DNA from: an uncultured Desulfovibrio sp.
GTDB lineage: Bacteria > Desulfobacterota > Desulfovibrionia > Desulfovibrionales > Desulfovibrionaceae
Assembly (NCBI GenBank): GCA_945871415.1
Contig: CAMBWG010000069.1
Coordinates: 1 to 9,153, forward strand
Length of the DNA: 9,153 nucleotides
Direction of reading: 5' to 3'
Shown here: in pieces, positions 6,259 to 9,153 of the stretch
Position numbering within the stretch: position 1 is the stretch's first letter
Layout: each line of letters starts with the position of its first letter
Translations under genes and position numbers: made by a program
The notes under the pieces: model-generated
Databases searched by the model: none
Told to the model about the DNA's origin: nothing
Seen by the model: only the letters and a program-made list of their open reading frames with translations

Positions 6259-8283
6259 ATGAAGAAGGTGATGATCATGGCGCTTGTGCTGGCGCTGGCG
6301 ACAGGGAGTGCGGTGCAGGCCCGTGTGGAGGACAAGAGCAAAGCCGCCACGGAAGCGACGCGGCAGGCGCAGCAGACGGTACGGAAATCACTGGATTTTA
6401 CGGACATGCAGGCCTATGAGGACGCCCACCGGGGGTTTATTGCGCCGTTGCCGGATATGGGAAAGATCGTCGATGACGAAGGCCGGATTGTCTGGAATCT
6501 GGAACCCTACGCCTTTCTGGCCCCGGGCATGACCATGGACATGCCGCCGTCGCGTATTATTCCCACGGAAGGGCCGGATACGGTCAATCCCAGCTTGTGG
6601 CGACAGTCGCAGCTTGTTCTGCGCGACGGGCTGTACAAGGTGGCGGATCGCATCTATCAGGTGCGGAATGCCGATCTGTCCAATATGACCATCATCGAAG
6701 GGCGGAGCGGTCTGATCATCGTCGATCCTCTGATTTCCGCGGAGACGGCGGCAGCGGCGCTGCGCCTCTATAAGGCGCACCGGCCCGACCGGCCCGTGGT
6801 GGCCGTCATCTATTCGCACAGCCATGTGGATCATTTCGGGGGTGCCTCTGGCGTCATCAGCGCCGAAGACGCCGCCTCCGGCAAGGTTCGCGTCATTGCT
6901 CCGGCTGGTTTCACCGCGGCGGCCGTTACCGAGAACGGTCTTGCCGGGCCGGCCATGCGGCGGCGCGCCACCTTCATGTACGGCTCGCTGCTGCCCCCCG
7001 GGCCGCGCGGCCATGTGGGCGCGGGGCTGGGGTTGACAACCTCCCGGGGGACAAGCTCCCTGCTTCCTCCCAACGAGGTCGTCAATCACGATGGTCAGAC
7101 GCTGACCATCGACGGGCTGACGTTTGAATTTCAGCTGGCGCCCAATACCGAAGCGCCCGCCGAGATGCACTGGTACATCCCCGAGCTGAAGGCTCTGTCC
7201 GCCGCGGAAAACTGCACGCAGACAATGCACAATCTGTATACGCTGCGCGGAGCCCGGGGCCGCGATCCCCTTCTCTGGGCCGAGGCGCTGGACGAAAGCC
7301 TGCGGCGCTGGGGGGACAAGGCGGAAGTGCTTTACGGAATGCATCACTGGCCGGTCTGGGGCAGGGAACGCGTCCGCACGGCGCTGGAGCTGAACCGCGA
7401 CGTCTATCGCTATATTAATGACCAGACCCTGCGCCTTGCGAACAAGGGCCTCGGCATGCTGGAAATTGCCGAACAGCTGCGTCTGCCGCCGGAACTGGAC
7501 AAGCCCTTTGCCGTGCGCGGCTATTACGGAAGCCTGAGCCACAATGTCAAGGGCGTATACAATTATTACCTTGGCTGGTTTGACGGTAATGCGGCCCGGC
7601 TGCAGCCGTTGCCCCGCGTGGAGGCCGCCCGGCGCTATGTGGAATACATGGGCGGGGCCGAAGCGATTCTTGCCCGTGCCCGGGAGGATTTTGCCCGTGG
7701 AGATTACCGCTGGGTCGCTCAGGTGCTGGATCATGTCATCTTTGCCGATCCCGCCAACAGGGCGGCCCGGGAGCTGGCGGCCGATGCCCTGGAGCAGCTG
7801 GGCTATCAGGCGGAAAGCGGCCCCTGGCGTAATTTTTATCTGAGCGCCGCTCAGGAACTGCGCGGTCTTGAGCCTGCCGCCGTGCGGCCCGACCCCGGCG
7901 CGGGCGGCGTAACGGCCCTGATGCCGCCGCAGGACTTCTTCCGCAATCTGGCCGTGCGTCTGGACGGCGAGCGCGCCGCGGGCAAGACCATTCGTTTTGT
8001 GGCCACGTTCATGGATTCCGGGGAAAGCTGGCTTGTGGATGTCCGCCATGCCGTGCTGCATGCGGCTCCGGTGAACGAGGCGGAAGCCGATAAATCCCTT
8101 ATGCGGATCAAGGGACCGAAAAACCGGCTGTACGCCATTCTTTCCGGCGCGCAGCCCCTGCCGCGTCAGCAGGGAGAAGTTTCCGTGGATGGAACTCCCG
8201 CCCCGCTGCATGCTTTTCTTGCGCTGCTTGACGCCGCATCTCCGCGCTTTCCTTTAAGTCTGCCGCAGATGGACGAAAAGTAG
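6259..8283 (+). CDS. Secreted alkyl/aryl sulfatase, SdsA1/YjcS type (metallo-beta-lactamase fold)
   Basis: A 674-residue protein that hydrolyses organic sulfate esters, typically primary alkyl sulfates such as SDS, to alcohol and sulfate using a binuclear zinc site. ATG 6259 has AGGA (6248-6251) 7 nt upstream and opens a clear Sec signal peptide (two Lys, hydrophobic core, AVQA with cleavage after about residue 21), so it should act in the periplasm or outside; the frame stays open upstream only through non-coding hairpins. Zinc ligands by alignment from memory with Pseudomonas SdsA1: H187, H189, D191, H192 (in SHSHVDHFGG), E298 (TEAPAEM), E317 (AAENC) and H362 (GMHHWP), all at a constant offset of 18. 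A helical dimerisation domain follows, then an SCP2-like C-terminal domain (from about residue 551, MPPQDFFRNLAVRLDG), which binds hydrophobic groups. It stands alone as a single-gene unit between terminators. The exact substrate cannot be told from sequence. Confidence 0.93.
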   Translation: MKKVMIMALVLALATGSAVQARVEDKSKAATEATRQAQQTVRKSLDFTDMQAYEDAHRGFIAPLPDMGKIVDDEGRIVWNLEPYAFLAPGMTMDMPPSRIIPTEGPDTVNPSLWRQSQLVLRDGLYKVADRIYQVRNADLSNMTIIEGRSGLIIVDPLISAETAAAALRLYKAHRPDRPVVAVIYSHSHVDHFGGASGVISAEDAASGKVRVIAPAGFTAAAVTENGLAGPAMRRRATFMYGSLLPPGPRGHVGAGLGLTTSRGTSSLLPPNEVVNHDGQTLTIDGLTFEFQLAPNTEAPAEMHWYIPELKALSAAENCTQTMHNLYTLRGARGRDPLLWAEALDESLRRWGDKAEVLYGMHHWPVWGRERVRTALELNRDVYRYINDQTLRLANKGLGMLEIAEQLRLPPELDKPFAVRGYYGSLSHNVKGVYNYYLGWFDGNAARLQPLPRVEAARRYVEYMGGAEAILARAREDFARGDYRWVAQVLDHVIFADPANRAARELAADALEQLGYQAESGPWRNFYLSAAQELRGLEPAAVRPDPGAGGVTALMPPQDFFRNLAVRLDGERAAGKTIRFVATFMDSGESWLVDVRHAVLHAAPVNEAEADKSLMRIKGPKNRLYAILSGAQPLPRQQGEVSVDGTPAPLHAFLALLDAASPRFPLSLPQMDEK

Positions 8284-8397
8284 GGGAAGATCTCCCTCCT
8301 GCCGGAAAGGGGAGAGCGTCTTCGCGGAATTGTCTTTTTCTTCTCAGGAAAATGTGACGGAGCCGCCCTTGCGCTTTGGCGCGGGGGCGGCTATTTT
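8284..8397 (+). terminator. Terminator region after the sulfatase gene
   Basis: The clear terminator is 8361-8397: a 14-bp stem, 8361-8374 against 8379-8392, with two wobble pairs and a TTTG loop, followed by ATTTT. Before it, 8285-8320 can form a weaker, interrupted hairpin (GAAGA with TCTTC outside, CTCCC with GGGAG inside) followed by a T-rich run at 8330-8344, perhaps an additional weak terminator. The remaining bases up to glmU (8398-8435) hold no promoter that I can recognise. Confidence 0.85.
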
Positions 8398-8435
8398 CAG
8401 CTGCGTTGAAACGCCATAGCAAAGGAGATGGCCGG

Positions 8436-9153
8436 ATGAACAGCACGGCAGTAATTTTGGCCGCGGGCAAGGGCACGCGGATGCACTCGGACAAGCCCAA
8501 GGTGTTGCAGACCGTCCTGGGCGACCCCATGCTGCGTCATGTGCGGGAGGCGCTGCGTCCCGTGTTTGGCGACAGGGTTTTCATCGTTGTCGGGCATCGT
8601 GCGGACATGGTCGAGGCGACCTTTGCGGGCGAACGCTTCGTGCATCAGGCGGAACAGCTCGGCACCGGACATGCCCTCATGCAGGCGCTGCCCGGGCTTC
8701 GGGCTGACGCGTGCGAGATGGTGCTTGTGGTCAACGGCGACACGCCTCTGCTGCGCGCCGAAACCGTGTCCCATTTCATGAAGGAAGCCGAAGGCGCTGA
8801 TCTGGCCTTTGCGACCATTTCTCTGGATGAACCCGGCGCCTATGGCCGGGTTGTGCGCGATGACGAAGGCCATGTGAGCGCCATCGTGGAGGCCAGGGAC
8901 TATGATATGTCCCGCTATGGCGCGCCCACCGGGGAAGTCAACGCGGGGATGTACGCAATACGGTTGTCGCTGGCGGAAGCTCTGCTGCCCCGCCTGAGCA
9001 ATGCCAACCGCAGCGGCGAATATTATATTACCGATCTGGTGGGGCTTGCCGTGGCCGAGGGCCGGGACGTGCGCGGCGTGCAGTGCGGCAGCGATGAAAG
9101 CCTGATGGGCGTCAACAGCCCGCGGGAACTGGCCCGGGCCGAGGAAAGTCTGC
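8436..9153 (+). CDS. glmU: Bifunctional UDP-GlcNAc pyrophosphorylase / GlcN-1-P acetyltransferase GlmU, N-terminal part (3' truncated by window)
   Basis: The first 239 codons are visible, without a stop, out of about 450 usual for GlmU. ATG 8436 follows AAGGAG (8422-8427) by 8 nt. The pyrophosphorylase domain is plain: LAAGKGTRM with KPKVL (residues 8-24) binds the nucleotide, Q74-L-GTGHA recognises uracil, NGD102 supplies a metal-binding Asp (E. coli D105), N169 in EVNAGMYA contacts GlcNAc, SGEYYITDL follows, and N227 in GVNSP is the second metal ligand. The enzyme makes UDP-N-acetylglucosamine for peptidoglycan and lipopolysaccharide in the cytoplasm. The left-handed beta-helix acetyltransferase domain would lie beyond the window, so bifunctionality is assumed from the family, not seen. 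N100 stands where E. coli has Tyr before GD, a tolerable variation. Confidence 0.96.
   Translation, partial: MNSTAVILAAGKGTRMHSDKPKVLQTVLGDPMLRHVREALRPVFGDRVFIVVGHRADMVEATFAGERFVHQAEQLGTGHALMQALPGLRADACEMVLVVNGDTPLLRAETVSHFMKEAEGADLAFATISLDEPGAYGRVVRDDEGHVSAIVEARDYDMSRYGAPTGEVNAGMYAIRLSLAEALLPRLSNANRSGEYYITDLVGLAVAEGRDVRGVQCGSDESLMGVNSPRELARAEESL

Noticed and set aside
8402..8414. Sequence TTGAAACGC before glmU shared with the 6040-6050 hairpin arm
   Set aside because: Only nine bases match and the perfect opposite arm is missing, so it is not a second copy of the repeat element on present evidence.
8428..8439. Three-codon upstream frame ATG GCC GGA TGA overlapping the glmU start
   Set aside because: Its ATG abuts the SD AAGGAG without any spacer, so initiation there is unlikely; probably chance.

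Overview
The window (9,153 bases, GC-rich, strongly GC-biased third codon positions) looks like core chromosome of a sulfate-reducing-type deltaproteobacterium, most likely Desulfovibrionaceae. The assignment rests on the character of the proteins and on the dnaJ-like / cbpM / clpB gene order, which I recall from Desulfovibrio genomes. It is an inference, not a search result. All genes are on the + strand; I see no tRNA, rRNA, CRISPR array, transposase or phage gene.

Layout. (1) 1-1453: the 3' end of secD and a complete secF, 17 nt apart, closed by a perfect GC-rich terminator at 1479-1517. SecF carries an unusual hydrophobic insertion of about 46 residues. (2) 1518-3263: a chaperone unit with a candidate promoter, a structured leader of about 125 nt, a CbpA-type J-protein (no zinc finger), then a MerR-like CbpM modulator, closed by a 14-bp terminator hairpin at 3224-3263. 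The ribosome binding sites of both genes can be folded into imperfect hairpins, reminiscent of RNA thermometers. (3) 3264-6038: clpB with its own upstream region, which holds three TGTGGA direct repeats on one helical face, and a terminator. (4) 6039-6258: a non-coding stretch dominated by four consecutive perfect inverted repeats (6040-6133). (5) 6259-8283: a secreted alkylsulfatase of the SdsA1/YjcS metallo-beta-lactamase type with all seven zinc ligands in place, followed by a 14-bp terminator. (6) 8436-9153: the 5' half of glmU, running off the window.

How it fits together. SecD/SecF support export through SecYEG, and the sulfatase has a Sec signal peptide, so it would depend on that machinery. 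The CbpA-CbpM-ClpB block is a protein-disaggregation module: the J-protein delivers clients to DnaK (encoded elsewhere), CbpM tunes the J-protein, and ClpB pulls aggregates apart. The sulfatase would release sulfate in the periplasm, which a sulfate reducer could use as an electron acceptor. GlmU starts UDP-GlcNAc synthesis for the cell wall. I found no cryptic operon of unknown genes. The most unusual material is non-coding: the SD-masking hairpins before cbpA and cbpM, the phased repeats before clpB, and the four-hairpin element before the sulfatase gene.
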